DNA from: an uncultured Slackia sp.
Lineage (GTDB): Bacteria; Actinomycetota; Coriobacteriia; Coriobacteriales; Eggerthellaceae
DNA length: 17,433 nt
Reading direction: 5' to 3'
Assembly: GCA_934661005.1 (NCBI GenBank)
Contig: CAKUIK010000045.1
Coordinates: forward strand, 1-17,433
Each line of letters starts with the position of its first letter. Positions within the stretch are counted from its first letter, which is position 1. The notes below the pieces were generated by a model. The model did not search any database. It saw nothing but the letters and a program-made list of their open reading frames with translations, and had not been told where the DNA came from. Shown piece after piece: positions 6,469 through 14,592 of the stretch. Position numbers and translations under genes: made by a program.

Positions 6469-7947
6469 ATGGGATTCTTCAAGAAAAAAGCCCCGACGCC
6501 CACCCGCGATGCGGCCGCCCAATGGCGCATCAACCGCACGCGCCGCCAGAGCTTCGCGCCTGCGTATTTCGCGAAACAAGCCTTCTTATTCATCGGTCTT
6601 ACGATGCTGGTGTTTTTCGTCGACATCGCGATATATATCGTTTTCCAGTTCGCGATTTATGACAACCCCGATTACGACGGATCGCCTTACAGCACCACCT
6701 TCGAGGTCGCCGACAATCTCGAAGCAACCGAAGGTGAGGGCGGCGAGACAACCTATACGCTTTCTGGCAATACCGCCTCGTGGCTTGACCAGCAGAACGC
6801 GTGGGCAATACTCGTGGGAAATGACGGCACGGTCCTCTGGAACCATAATGCGCCCCCAGAAATCGCAAATCGCACCTACACCCAAAACGACATCGCAAAT
6901 GCCGCGCGCACGTTCTACCTCGAAAACTACCCGACCTTCTTCGGGACAAGCCGTGACGACGGCACCATTATCGTAGGGTACCCCACAGACGAGTACGTGG
7001 CATTCCCCGTTAAATACCTGGGAAATCGCGAATTCATCGGCATCATTATTTTGGGCATTGTTCTTCTTTACCTCGACGCGCTCATCTTCTTTATGGTGTA
7101 TAGCCTGTCCAGGCGACGCATGCTCAAGGCAATCACACCCGCTGTTGAGGCCCTTGACGATTTGGCCCACGGAGTGCCAACGCATATGGAAATGAAGGGA
7201 CCCTTGGCCGACATCGCAGAAAGCGTAAACGCGGCAAGCGCGATTATCCAGCACAAAGATGAAGCCCGCAAGCGATGGGTTTCGGGCGTGAGCCATGATG
7301 TTCGCACGCCGCTTGCGATTTCAATGGGACATGCGGAACGCATCGCGCACGCGACCGATGCGCCCGCCGAAGTGCGCAAGTCAGGCGAGGTCATCGTTCG
7401 CCAGAACGAACGCATTCGCGATTTGGTCGAAGACCTCAATATCGTTTCGAAGCTCGAATACGATTCGCAGCCCATGAATATCGGGATCATCCAGGTGGTT
7501 CCTTTCGCACGCGGCATTGTGGCCGACTACCTCAACACAGGTATCGATGCGCAATACGAACTCGAGTTCTTCGATGCCGAAGCGGTGAAAGATTGCGCGG
7601 TGCAAGGGGATGAGCGCTTGCTGCGCCGCGCCGTGCGAAATCTCATCGACAACGCCATGCGACACAATGGCGAAGGGTGCAAAATCGCCTTATCGCTCGA
7701 TATCGAGGGCTCAGGAATGCTTGCCATCACCGTTGCAGACAATGGCCGCGGCTGCGATACGTCACACGTTGCTGCGCTTATGTCGCAAGCCTCAACGCCC
7801 GATGCAAGCTACGATGCCCACGGGCTGGGACTTACCCTGGTAAGCCGTATTTCACTCATGCATGGTGGCTACGTCTCGTTCGCAAGCGAACCAGGCAAAG
7901 GGTTCACCGCAACAATGCGCATACCCGCAGCAACCTATCGCGCTTGA
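6469..7947 (+). CDS. Membrane sensor histidine kinase
   Basis: This 492-residue kinase is the cognate partner of the regulator just upstream. After a basic cytosolic N-terminus come TM1 (about 38-63), an outer domain (about 64-188) and TM2 (about 189-212), then a HAMP-like linker. The DHp domain has the H-box SGVSHDVRTPL with phospho-acceptor H276; the ATPase domain has N-box NLIDNAMRHN (391-400), G1 VADNGRGCD (422-430), G2 HGLGLTLVSR (451-460) and GKGFTATM near the end. The outer domain of about 125 residues is notable: classical BceS-type kinases next to this kind of ABC transporter have almost no outer loop and sense through the transporter. The ATG follows the preceding stop by three bases; the AAGGG upstream is a modest ribosome binding site, so translation is probably coupled. 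Signal unknown. Confidence 0.93.
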   Translation: MGFFKKKAPTPTRDAAAQWRINRTRRQSFAPAYFAKQAFLFIGLTMLVFFVDIAIYIVFQFAIYDNPDYDGSPYSTTFEVADNLEATEGEGGETTYTLSGNTASWLDQQNAWAILVGNDGTVLWNHNAPPEIANRTYTQNDIANAARTFYLENYPTFFGTSRDDGTIIVGYPTDEYVAFPVKYLGNREFIGIIILGIVLLYLDALIFFMVYSLSRRRMLKAITPAVEALDDLAHGVPTHMEMKGPLADIAESVNAASAIIQHKDEARKRWVSGVSHDVRTPLAISMGHAERIAHATDAPAEVRKSGEVIVRQNERIRDLVEDLNIVSKLEYDSQPMNIGIIQVVPFARGIVADYLNTGIDAQYELEFFDAEAVKDCAVQGDERLLRRAVRNLIDNAMRHNGEGCKIALSLDIEGSGMLAITVADNGRGCDTSHVAALMSQASTPDASYDAHGLGLTLVSRISLMHGGYVSFASEPGKGFTATMRIPAATYRA

Positions 7948-8059
7948 GCTGGTGTGGCCCAAGGCCCGAAAGTCAGGCAAACGTAAGGTAGACGCAAGGG
8001 CGGCGAAAGAAGCGTTTCGTATCTTTGGATTATTGAATGAGCCAAGGAAAGGAAACGTC

Positions 8060-8836
8060 ATGAGCCACGTGCTTGAAGTCGACAACGTTGTAAAGCAATA
8101 CGGGAAATCGAAGAAAGGCGGCGAGGCTTCCACGCTCGCGCTCGGCGGAGTGAGTTTCTTCGTCGATGCCGGCGAGTTCGTGGCTATCATGGGCCCATCG
8201 GGCTCGGGCAAATCGACCCTGCTCAACTGCATTTCGACCATCGACGCGCCAACATCGGGCTCGATTCGTGTCGCCGGACGCGACGTCACGAAAATGCGCG
8301 GGGGAGAACTCACGAGGTTTCGCCGCGACCAGCTTGGATTCATTTTCCAGGATTCGAACCTGCTTGACACCCTTACCGTACGCGAGAACATCTCGCTTGC
8401 GCTCACCATCCAGAAAAGGCCGACGAGCGAGATTCCTCCCATGGTCGACGAAATCGCATCACGATTAGGCATCGCAGATATCCTCGCGCAATACCCATAT
8501 CAAATCTCGGGTGGCCAGAAGCAGCGCGCGGCGGCTGCCCGCGCGGTCATCACCAAGCCGAGTCTCATTCTGGCCGACGAGCCAACCGGCGCGCTCGATT
8601 CAAAATCGTCAAAGCACCTGCTTGAAACGTTTTCAACGCTCAATCGCATGGGCTCGACGCTCGTCATGGTGACTCACGATGCCTTCGCGGCAAGCTGGTG
8701 TTCGCGTATCGTCTTCATTCGCGACGGAAAATTCTACGGCCAAATCCAGCGAGGCAGCTTGAATCGCACGCAATTCTTCGAAACCATCGTTGCCGCAACC
8801 GCGCGCATGGAAAGCGAGGCCATCAATGTTCGCTAA
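8060..8836 (+). CDS. ABC transporter ATP-binding protein, BceA/MacB-like
   Basis: This 258-residue ATPase powers the adjacent FtsX-type permease. Walker A is GPSGSGKST (45-53), Q-loop FIFQDSNLL (95-102), signature ISGGQKQR (149-156), Walker B LILADEPTGALD (169-180) and switch histidine H206 in VTHD. The Q-loop region and short length match ATPases of the lipoprotein-release/antimicrobial-peptide group (LolD, MacB, BceA). The ATG at 8060 has AAAGGA (8048-8053) six bases before it; in-frame extension upstream would overlap the kinase gene and has no support. A 112-nt gap separates it from the kinase gene, with a short CGAAA/TTTCG dyad (8004-8008/8015-8019) but no clear promoter. Its last 11 bases overlap the permease gene. 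Probable role is export of, or protection against, a cell-envelope-active compound. Confidence 0.93.
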   Translation: MSHVLEVDNVVKQYGKSKKGGEASTLALGGVSFFVDAGEFVAIMGPSGSGKSTLLNCISTIDAPTSGSIRVAGRDVTKMRGGELTRFRRDQLGFIFQDSNLLDTLTVRENISLALTIQKRPTSEIPPMVDEIASRLGIADILAQYPYQISGGQKQRAAAARAVITKPSLILADEPTGALDSKSSKHLLETFSTLNRMGSTLVMVTHDAFAASWCSRIVFIRDGKFYGQIQRGSLNRTQFFETIVAATARMESEAINVR

Positions 8837-10925
8837 GCTTGCCTTCGCGAACGTGCGCAAATCCGCGCGCGACTTCGCTGTCTATTTCTTCACGCTTGTG
8901 CTCGGCATCGCCGTTTTCTACGCCTTCAATTCCATCGCCGATTCCTCGGCAGTACAAAACTTGCCGACAGACGCTTCAGACGTCGTGAAGCTCCTTTCCG
9001 ACATCATCGCAGGCGTTTCGGTTTTTATTGCGATTGTATTGGGATTTCTGGTGCTTTACGCCAACGCGTTCCTTATTCGCCGCCGCAAGGCTGAGTTCGG
9101 CATGTACCTCACGCTCGGCATGGGGAAAGGCGATTTGCTGAAAATCTCAGCTTGCGAAACGCTGATTGTCGGCGCGGCCTCCCTCGCAGTTGGGCTGCTC
9201 GTGGGCGTCGCGCTTTCGCAAGCGCTCACATACTTGTGCCTTTCCATGATGGCACAGCCGGTTGAGGGCGTGACGCTGTCGTTTTCGACGAAGGCGTTCA
9301 CGATGACCGTCGCAACCTTCGCGGTAATCTTTGCCGTATCAATGCTCTGGAATTCAGCCCATCTGGCAAAGGCGAAGCTTATCGACCTGCTCGCGGGGTC
9401 ACGTAAAAACGACAAACCGCGCTTGCGCAGCTTACCGCTCTCATTCGCCCTGTTCATCATCTCGCTGTGCATCATTGGCTACTCGTATTCTATGCTGCTT
9501 CGCACGGGGCTTCTTTCCGACAACATGTCGAACTTGCTCGTGGAAACGATTCTCGTAAGCGCGGGCACCGTGCTGTTGTTCTTCTCGCTTGCGGGCTTTC
9601 TGCTCAAAGCCGCACAGATGATAAAGCCGCTCTACCTGCGCGGATTGAACATGTTCTTCCTGCGCCAGCTCGCATCGCGCATCAATTCCACGTTTGTCAG
9701 CATGTCCGTCATCGCTATGACGCTCTTCCTTGCGCTCACAAGCGTATGCGGCGGCATTGGCATAGTCGATGCGATGCAGAAAAACGTTGAAAACGGCATA
9801 CGGTGCGACGCGTCGTTCACAAGCTATTACGCCATGAATTACTATGACGAAAAAGGTGAACTCGCCACAACATCACTCGTCAACGACTTGGTCGAAGAAT
9901 CGGATTTCGATGTAGTCACAGCCCTTTCGAGGCTCACCGAGCAATATGGGGCGCCTTCGTGGACCAGCATGGTGGAAGACTCTACTCAAATTAATTTCTA
10001 CCCAAGCGGTGTGTCATTCGATACGCTGCGCGACCTCACGGGGCTCAACTTGCTCGACTCGGTTGGCGCGGGCCTTATCACTGAAGACGCAACGCAGCAG
10101 AAGGCATACCTTATCAAAGCATCCGACTTCAACGCAGCCCGCGAACTGTGCGGCCTTGAGCCGATTGAAGTCAACGATGGCGAGTGCCTGCTCTGGTCCG
10201 ATTTCGCTACGACGCAGCCGTATTTGGCGAACGTGGCCGCGAAGCAGCCGACCATTGCCATTGGCGACACGCAGCTAAAGGCGCAGCGTGAAATTGCAAC
10301 CGACACCATTGAATGCACAAGCGTAAGTACGAGGGCATTTGAAATCGTCGTTCCCGACGAGGTCGTAACGGGAGAGCCCGCCATGGCGGTTTTCGACGCC
10401 CGCATCGCCGATGGCATGCAAGATGCGTTCTCCGACTTCTGCCAAGCGATGTGCGACAGGAATAATGCGGAGGAAAACTCCTGGCCCATGTATATGTACC
10501 AAAGCGCCGCAGGCGTGCAGGCCGAGAGCCACAACCTCACTGCACTTGTGAGCTATCTCGCGATATACATCGGCTTCATCATGGTCGTAGCCTGCGCAGC
10601 GATTCTCGCCATACAGCAGCTCTCTGATGCGAGCGACAACGCACGCCGCTACGAGCTGGTCGCTAAACTAGGCGCACCTCAAAGCATGATTTCGGGAGCG
10701 CTTTTCAAGCAAGTACTCGTGTGCTTCGCATTCCCGCTGATAGTGGCGCTTGCGCATACGATCTGCGCCATGCAAACGGTGAAAGACATCGTGCTCGTAT
10801 TCGGCAACTTCAACTTGAGCGCAACCGCCCTCGTAACCGCCACGGTTTTCCTCGCGGTCTACGGCGCGTATTTCCTCGTGACGTATTTCAGCGCCCGCGC
10901 CATTGTTATGCCGAGGCGTCCATAG
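8826..10925 (+). CDS. FtsX-type ABC permease, BceB-like
   Basis: This 699-residue membrane protein has ten predicted membrane segments: about 17-37, 57-83, 107-137, 155-180, 203-224, 238-263, 289-314, 573-598, 627-649 and 664-690. A large outer domain of about 255 residues (315-572) lies between TM7 and TM8. That 7+3 layout with one big outer domain is the hallmark of BceB-type permeases of peptide-antibiotic resistance or sensing transporters. FtsX-like cores sit around TM2-TM4 (FGMYLTLGMGKGDLLKI, 91-107) and TM8-TM10 (RRYELVAKLGAPQSMI, 607-622). The ATG at 8826 overlaps the ATPase gene by 11 bases and has GAGG six bases before it, so translation is coupled. No terminator is evident in the 74-nt convergent gap beyond it. 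Substrate unknown; bacitracin- or lantibiotic-like ligands are only a family analogy. Confidence 0.9.
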   Translation: MFAKLAFANVRKSARDFAVYFFTLVLGIAVFYAFNSIADSSAVQNLPTDASDVVKLLSDIIAGVSVFIAIVLGFLVLYANAFLIRRRKAEFGMYLTLGMGKGDLLKISACETLIVGAASLAVGLLVGVALSQALTYLCLSMMAQPVEGVTLSFSTKAFTMTVATFAVIFAVSMLWNSAHLAKAKLIDLLAGSRKNDKPRLRSLPLSFALFIISLCIIGYSYSMLLRTGLLSDNMSNLLVETILVSAGTVLLFFSLAGFLLKAAQMIKPLYLRGLNMFFLRQLASRINSTFVSMSVIAMTLFLALTSVCGGIGIVDAMQKNVENGIRCDASFTSYYAMNYYDEKGELATTSLVNDLVEESDFDVVTALSRLTEQYGAPSWTSMVEDSTQINFYPSGVSFDTLRDLTGLNLLDSVGAGLITEDATQQKAYLIKASDFNAARELCGLEPIEVNDGECLLWSDFATTQPYLANVAAKQPTIAIGDTQLKAQREIATDTIECTSVSTRAFEIVVPDEVVTGEPAMAVFDARIADGMQDAFSDFCQAMCDRNNAEENSWPMYMYQSAAGVQAESHNLTALVSYLAIYIGFIMVVACAAILAIQQLSDASDNARRYELVAKLGAPQSMISGALFKQVLVCFAFPLIVALAHTICAMQTVKDIVLVFGNFNLSATALVTATVFLAVYGAYFLVTYFSARAIVMPRRP

Positions 10926-10999
10926 CCACAGTAACCAAGGCTGGCACGAAACCCCACCCAATCACGCGTCAGCCTCAATTTCGAAAGCATCAAGCGCGA

Positions 11000-12457
11000 C
11001 TATTGAGCAGCTTTGTAGGCAAGGGCGATTGCGCAAGCCGCATTTCGGGCCTCGCTTTTCGATAGATGCAAATACCGAACGACGTAGCGACCACGATTCG
11101 TTACGTCGTTTTTGTTTGGGCTAAACTCTCTCAACGAAGGCATGCGCACCGAATAATCGGCAAGCCCTTCAACAAATCGTCGCTCGTCGACATCATGAAA
11201 TTCCAGCACGAAATGCAGACCTGCGTCTTGGCCTGACGCAGAGAAGCATTCTTGGGATAACTCCTCCTTCAGCGTCCCGAGAAATGCATCGCGCACCTCG
11301 CGCGCATGCGTGCGCAAGCGATTCACGTGTCGCTCGAATTCGCCGCGATGCATGAAGCGAGCGAGGGCGAGCTGATCGATTGCCGGCACGGTGCACGAGT
11401 AGAACGACATCTCGCCTCGATAGCGGCGCGCAAGATGGTCGGGCAACACCATATATGCAATACGAAACGCCGCGCCGAGGCTTTTCGAGAACGTGTTGGT
11501 ATAAATAACGCGCTCCGAGGCGTCAATGCCTTGAAGCGTGGGTATGGGACGCCCCGCCAAACGAAACTCGCAGTCGTAATCGTCCTCGATAATGTAGCGA
11601 TCAGGTGCCTCGGTCGCCCAACCGAGCAATTCGTGGCGGCGACTCACGCTCGTAACGATACCTGTGGGGAACTGGTGCGAAGGCGTGATATGAAGCATAT
11701 TGACGCCCGTCTCGCGAACCGAGGCCATCGAGACCCCAAACGTATCGAGCGGAATAGAGGCAAGGTGAACGTTGTTGGCGCCATATACGTTACGAAGCAT
11801 CGGATAACCAGGGTCTTCAACGCCGACGATTCCGTCCCTGCCAACGAGTTGCACGATAAGGTTATAGAGAGTTTGAGCGCCCGAACCCACCACGATATTC
11901 TCAGGTGGAGCCACGAGCCCGCGCGTTTCGCGAAGATATCGAGAGGTTTCGTCACGAAGCGCCAAGCAGCCCAGGGGGTCGCTTTCGCCAACAAGCGCAG
12001 CAGCAGGCTCTTGCGTAAGGGTATCACGCAAAGCCTTCGACCACGAAGCAAGAGGGAAGAGGCCTTCAGGAAGCGAGCTTTTGGACAAATCGAACGCAAA
12101 CGAGGGCTGGGGAGCCTCCGGCTCTTTCGCGCCGCTCGCGCCCGAAGAAGCCGTGAGCTCGTTTCCACGCTGAGCTCCGCTGCGTTCGTTCATGAGCGCG
12201 CGAGTATTCGAGCTTGTTATATGGGCCGCGAAATAGCCGCGCCGAGCACGCGACTCGACGTACCCTTCGGCAATAAGTTGGCGGTACGCGCCCTCTACGG
12301 TAACGACGCTCACCCCCAAATGGTCGGCAAGCTTGCGCTTCGAGGGAAGCTTTTCGCCCGCAGCGATTGAACCATTCTCGATATCGGCACGCATGCAATT
12401 GTAGAGATATGCGTACAGCGATTCTTCGCCGCGTTCGTCCATATCGTACGTAAGCAT
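11000..12457 (-). CDS. pdxR: MocR-family PLP-responsive regulator PdxR
   Basis: This 485-residue protein fuses a GntR-type winged-helix DNA-binding domain (about 10-78, with LPSKRKLADHLGVSVVTV) by a Ser/Ala/Glu-rich linker (80-118) to a class I aminotransferase fold (120-485). The PLP lysine is K325 in TNTFSKSLGAAFR; IIEDDYDCEFR (289-299) supplies the aspartate that holds the pyridine nitrogen, and EDPGYP (214-219) is also typical. In known PdxR systems PLP binding switches the protein between activating pdxST and repressing. Divergent placement 157 nt from pdxS makes this the obvious regulator here. The ATG at 12457 has GAGGG (12463-12467) upstream; a TTG 15 bases earlier is less likely. Two near-identical direct repeats and a palindrome in the shared control region are candidate operators. 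MocR proteins regulate other pathways too, but context argues for pdx. Confidence 0.9.
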   Translation of the reverse strand: MLTYDMDERGEESLYAYLYNCMRADIENGSIAAGEKLPSKRKLADHLGVSVVTVEGAYRQLIAEGYVESRARRGYFAAHITSSNTRALMNERSGAQRGNELTASSGASGAKEPEAPQPSFAFDLSKSSLPEGLFPLASWSKALRDTLTQEPAAALVGESDPLGCLALRDETSRYLRETRGLVAPPENIVVGSGAQTLYNLIVQLVGRDGIVGVEDPGYPMLRNVYGANNVHLASIPLDTFGVSMASVRETGVNMLHITPSHQFPTGIVTSVSRRHELLGWATEAPDRYIIEDDYDCEFRLAGRPIPTLQGIDASERVIYTNTFSKSLGAAFRIAYMVLPDHLARRYRGEMSFYSCTVPAIDQLALARFMHRGEFERHVNRLRTHAREVRDAFLGTLKEELSQECFSASGQDAGLHFVLEFHDVDERRFVEGLADYSVRMPSLREFSPNKNDVTNRGRYVVRYLHLSKSEARNAACAIALAYKAAQ

Positions 12458-12470
12458 AGCGCCCTCTTTC

Positions 12471-12484
12471 AATCTGGCCTTATC
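12471..12484. promoter_or_regulatory. Candidate PdxR operator, repeat 1
   Basis: AATCTGGCCTTATC differs at one base of 14 from the copy at 12514-12527, start-to-start distance 43 bp (about four helix turns). It lies just upstream of the pdxR ribosome binding site. Paired direct repeats between divergent pdxR and pdxS fit MocR operators. Confidence 0.6.
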
Positions 12485-12502
12485 GCTTTAGCCAACTAAA
12501 GC
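12485..12502. promoter_or_regulatory. Shared 18-bp palindrome motif, pdxR/pdxS copy
   Basis: GCTTTAGCCAACTAAAGC is a perfect 7-bp-arm palindrome (GCTTTAG/CTAAAGC) around CCAA. It sits between the two candidate PdxR repeats, directly abutting repeat 1, so PdxR and a second factor could compete here. The most symmetric of the four copies. Confidence 0.6.
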
Positions 12503-12513
12503 AAACTGATATT

Positions 12514-12527
12514 AATCTGGCCATATC
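12514..12527. promoter_or_regulatory. Candidate PdxR operator, repeat 2
   Basis: AATCTGGCCATATC, 13 of 14 identical to repeat 1. On the minus strand it lies inside the spacer of a possible pdxR promoter, TTGTTT (12534-12529), 17 nt, TATCAG (12511-12506), which would allow autorepression. It lies about 27 nt upstream of a possible pdxS -10 TAATAC (12554-12559) that has no matching -35, as expected of an activator-dependent promoter. Confidence 0.6.
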
Positions 12528-12614
12528 AAAACAATGTGAAGTGATGCTACGAATAATACCAGTAACTCGGTAGGATTTCAGGCATTCGCAAGAAAGCCCG
12601 AAAGGAAGGCCATC

Positions 12615-13499
12615 ATGACTGAAGCCACCGAAAATCGTTCACAGCTCAACCGCAACCTCGCCCAAATGCTCAAGGGCGGCGTCATCATGGACGTCACCAC
12701 GCCCGAGCAGGCGCACATCGCCGAAGAGGCTGGCGCGTGCGCCGTTATGGCACTCGAACGCATTCCTGCAGACATTCGCGCGGCAGGTGGCGTATCGCGC
12801 ATGAGCGACCCGAAAATGATCAAGGGCATTCAGGAAGCGGTCAGCATCCCGGTTATGGCGAAGTGCCGCATCGGCCACTTCGTCGAAGCCCAGATTCTCG
12901 AGGCCATCGATATCGACTACATCGACGAATCTGAAGTGCTTTCGCCCGCCGATGACGTGTATCACATCGACAAGACGAAGTTCGCTGTGCCGTTCGTGTG
13001 CGGCGCTCGTGATTTGGGCGAAGCCCTGCGCCGCATCGCCGAGGGCGCTTCCATGATTCGCACCAAGGGCGAACCGGGCACGGGCGACGTCGTGCAGGCT
13101 GTGACCCACATGCGCGCCATGCAGAGCGAGATCCGCCGCGTAGCGGGCATGGCCGAAGACGAGCTTTTCGAAGCCGCCAAGCAGCTCGGCGTTCCGTATG
13201 CCCTGCTCAAGGAAGTACATGACAACGGCAAGCTCCCCGTTGTGAACTTTGCCGCCGGCGGCGTTGCCACCCCGGCCGACGCCGCGCTCATGATGCAGCT
13301 CGGTGCCGAAGGCGTGTTCGTGGGCTCTGGCATCTTCAAGAGCGGCAACCCCGCAAAGCGCGCCGCCGCCATCGTAAAGGCCGTCGCGAACTACACCGAC
13401 GCAAAGCTTATCGCCGAACTTTCCGAAGATTTGGGCGAAGCCATGGTGGGCATCAATGAAAGCGAGATTGCCCTGCTTATGGCCGAGCGCGGCAAATAA
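12615..13499 (+). CDS. pdxS: Pyridoxal 5'-phosphate synthase subunit PdxS
   Basis: This 294-residue (beta/alpha)8 barrel builds PLP from ribose 5-phosphate, glyceraldehyde 3-phosphate and ammonia delivered by PdxT; in known systems twelve PdxS form the core of a 24-mer. Catalytic lysines are K83 in MAKCRIGHF and K151 in IRTKGEPGTG, with D26 in GVIMDV near the first. Phosphate loops NFAAGGVATPADAA and FVGSGIFKS are intact, and length is normal. The ATG has GGAAGG about five bases upstream. It is preceded by the divergent pdxR and its operators, and followed by a very long hairpin with a T-rich tail instead of the usual immediately adjacent pdxT. Product identification is as secure as any in the window. 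Confidence 0.98.
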   Translation: MTEATENRSQLNRNLAQMLKGGVIMDVTTPEQAHIAEEAGACAVMALERIPADIRAAGGVSRMSDPKMIKGIQEAVSIPVMAKCRIGHFVEAQILEAIDIDYIDESEVLSPADDVYHIDKTKFAVPFVCGARDLGEALRRIAEGASMIRTKGEPGTGDVVQAVTHMRAMQSEIRRVAGMAEDELFEAAKQLGVPYALLKEVHDNGKLPVVNFAAGGVATPADAALMMQLGAEGVFVGSGIFKSGNPAKRAAAIVKAVANYTDAKLIAELSEDLGEAMVGINESEIALLMAERGK

Positions 13500-13511
13500 T
13501 CAAGCCCGTCC

Positions 13512-13618
13512 GCTCCTTGGATTGCCGCATTCGCGTTCAATGCCTGAGCTCGCACGAACAGCACATTAAGTGCTGTTCGGCTCGTGCGGAAGAACGCGAC
13601 TCCGGCAATTCAAGGAGC
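13512..13618 (+). terminator. 107-nt hairpin after pdxS, probable terminator
   Basis: Nested stems: GCTCCTTG (13512-13519)/CAAGGAGC (13611-13618), ATTGCCG (13521-13527)/CGGCAAT (13603-13609), TCGCGTTC (13531-13538)/GAACGCGA (13592-13599), CGCAC (13551-13555)/GTGCG (13584-13588), and apical GAACAGCAC (13556-13564)/GTGCTGTTC (13570-13578). It begins 13 nt after the pdxS stop and is followed by TTCTTTTATTT, so termination or attenuation before pdxT is plausible. It is far longer than a normal terminator and may be a repeat element that serves as one. Confidence 0.6.
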
Positions 13619-13745
13619 TTCTTTTATTTCAGATTCTTTCGGTAGATTATCCAAAGCGAGCAATCGGCTATCGACGCTTGCCCAATACGAGGGCGCGTTG
13701 TCCATTCCCGCTATAGGAATCCATCGAAACGCGAAATATATACGA

Positions 13746-13856
13746 GCGAGTTGCCCATGGGATTGGACGGCAGCGTCCGCACGAGCCAAACAGCACATAC
13801 GTGCTGTTCGCGCGAGCTCAGGTATCGCCTGCCGTACGATTCCATGGGCAACTCGC
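13746..13856 (+). repeat. 111-nt hairpin just upstream of pdxT
   Basis: A perfect 15-bp outer stem, GCGAGTTGCCCATGG (13746-13760) against CCATGGGCAACTCGC (13842-13856), continues through a G-T pair into a nearly paired stretch ending in ACGGCAG (13767-13773)/CTGCCGT (13829-13835). The tip is AACAGCAC (13789-13796)/GTGCTGTT (13801-13808) with loop ATAC. The hairpin ends four bases before the pdxT GGAG, and no T-run follows. It could affect pdxT translation or mRNA stability, or be a mobile palindromic repeat. Confidence 0.6.
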
Positions 13857-13872
13857 AGATGGAGTATCGAAT

Positions 13873-14541
13873 ATGGCTAAACCTCTTATTGGCGTTCTGG
13901 CTGTTCAGGGCGCATTCATCGAACACGAGCATAAGCTTGAGCAGCTGGGCGCGCAATGCGTCGAGTTGCGTCAGGAGAGCGACTTAAACCAGCAATTCGA
14001 TGGCCTCGTGCTTCCCGGCGGCGAATCAACCGTACAGGGCAAGCTGCTTCGCGAGCTTGGCATGTTCGACGACTTGCAGGCACGAATTGCCGACGGCATT
14101 CCGGTGCTTGCCACCTGTGCGGGCATGATTCTGCTTGCGAACGAAGTATCCCAGGGCAAGGGCACGGGTGCCAAATCCCTTTCGACGTTCGCAGAATCGG
14201 TCGCTGGCTCCACGCTGCACGTGACCGACGACACGCTCGATCCAGCTGCGCCGCCCTATTTCGCCACGATGGACATCAAGGTTCGTCGCAACGCGTACGG
14301 TCGCCAGCTGGGCAGCTTCCACGCTATCGAGGAATTCGATGGCCTCGGCGCGGTTCCCATGACGTTTATTCGCGGCCCTCTGGTCGAAGAAGTGGGCGAG
14401 GATGTTGACATTCTTGCTCGCGTGAGGGGCGATATCGTCGCGGTTCGTCAAGGCAACCAACTTGCGTTGTCATTCCATCCTGAACTCGATGCCGACAATT
14501 CAATTCACCAGCTGTTCTTAGATATGGTTAAGAGCGAGTAG
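13873..14541 (+). CDS. pdxT: PLP synthase glutaminase subunit PdxT
   Basis: This 222-residue class I-type glutaminase hydrolyses glutamine and channels ammonia to PdxS. The triad is C82 in LATCAGMIL, H202 and E204 in LSFHPELD; LPGGEST (47-53) forms the oxyanion region and GVLAVQGAFIEH the characteristic N-terminus. It is slightly longer than the usual 190-200 residues. The ATG at 13873 has GGAG (13861-13864) eight bases before it; an in-frame ATG 72 bases upstream would fall inside the hairpin and is rejected. Separation from pdxS by 373 nt, with a probable terminator between, suggests independent or attenuated expression, unlike the tight pdxST operons of most Gram-positives. Confidence 0.96.
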   Translation: MAKPLIGVLAVQGAFIEHEHKLEQLGAQCVELRQESDLNQQFDGLVLPGGESTVQGKLLRELGMFDDLQARIADGIPVLATCAGMILLANEVSQGKGTGAKSLSTFAESVAGSTLHVTDDTLDPAAPPYFATMDIKVRRNAYGRQLGSFHAIEEFDGLGAVPMTFIRGPLVEEVGEDVDILARVRGDIVAVRQGNQLALSFHPELDADNSIHQLFLDMVKSE

Positions 14542-14592
14542 CCACCTGACGCATGCGCCTTAAATAAAATATCGCATGAGTCGAAAATCTCC

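Larger units (their letters stand above)
13500..13872. other. Unusually long pdxS-pdxT gap with two related hairpins
   Basis: No gene is supported in these 373 nt. Two large imperfect palindromes, 13512-13618 and 13746-13856, share a 46/47-bp core in opposite orientation. The 127 nt between them is moderately AT-rich and contains no convincing promoter; TATAGG (13712-13717) and TATATA (13737-13742) lack partners at -35. Confidence 0.7.

Noticed and set aside
7862..8059. 66-residue N-terminal extension of the ABC ATPase
   Set aside because: It overlaps the kinase gene, has no family similarity, and AAAGGA precedes the ATG at 8060.
10926..10999. Terminator after the ABC permease
   Set aside because: Only a 6-bp AGGCTG/CAGCCT pair with a loop of about 26 nt; too weak to call.
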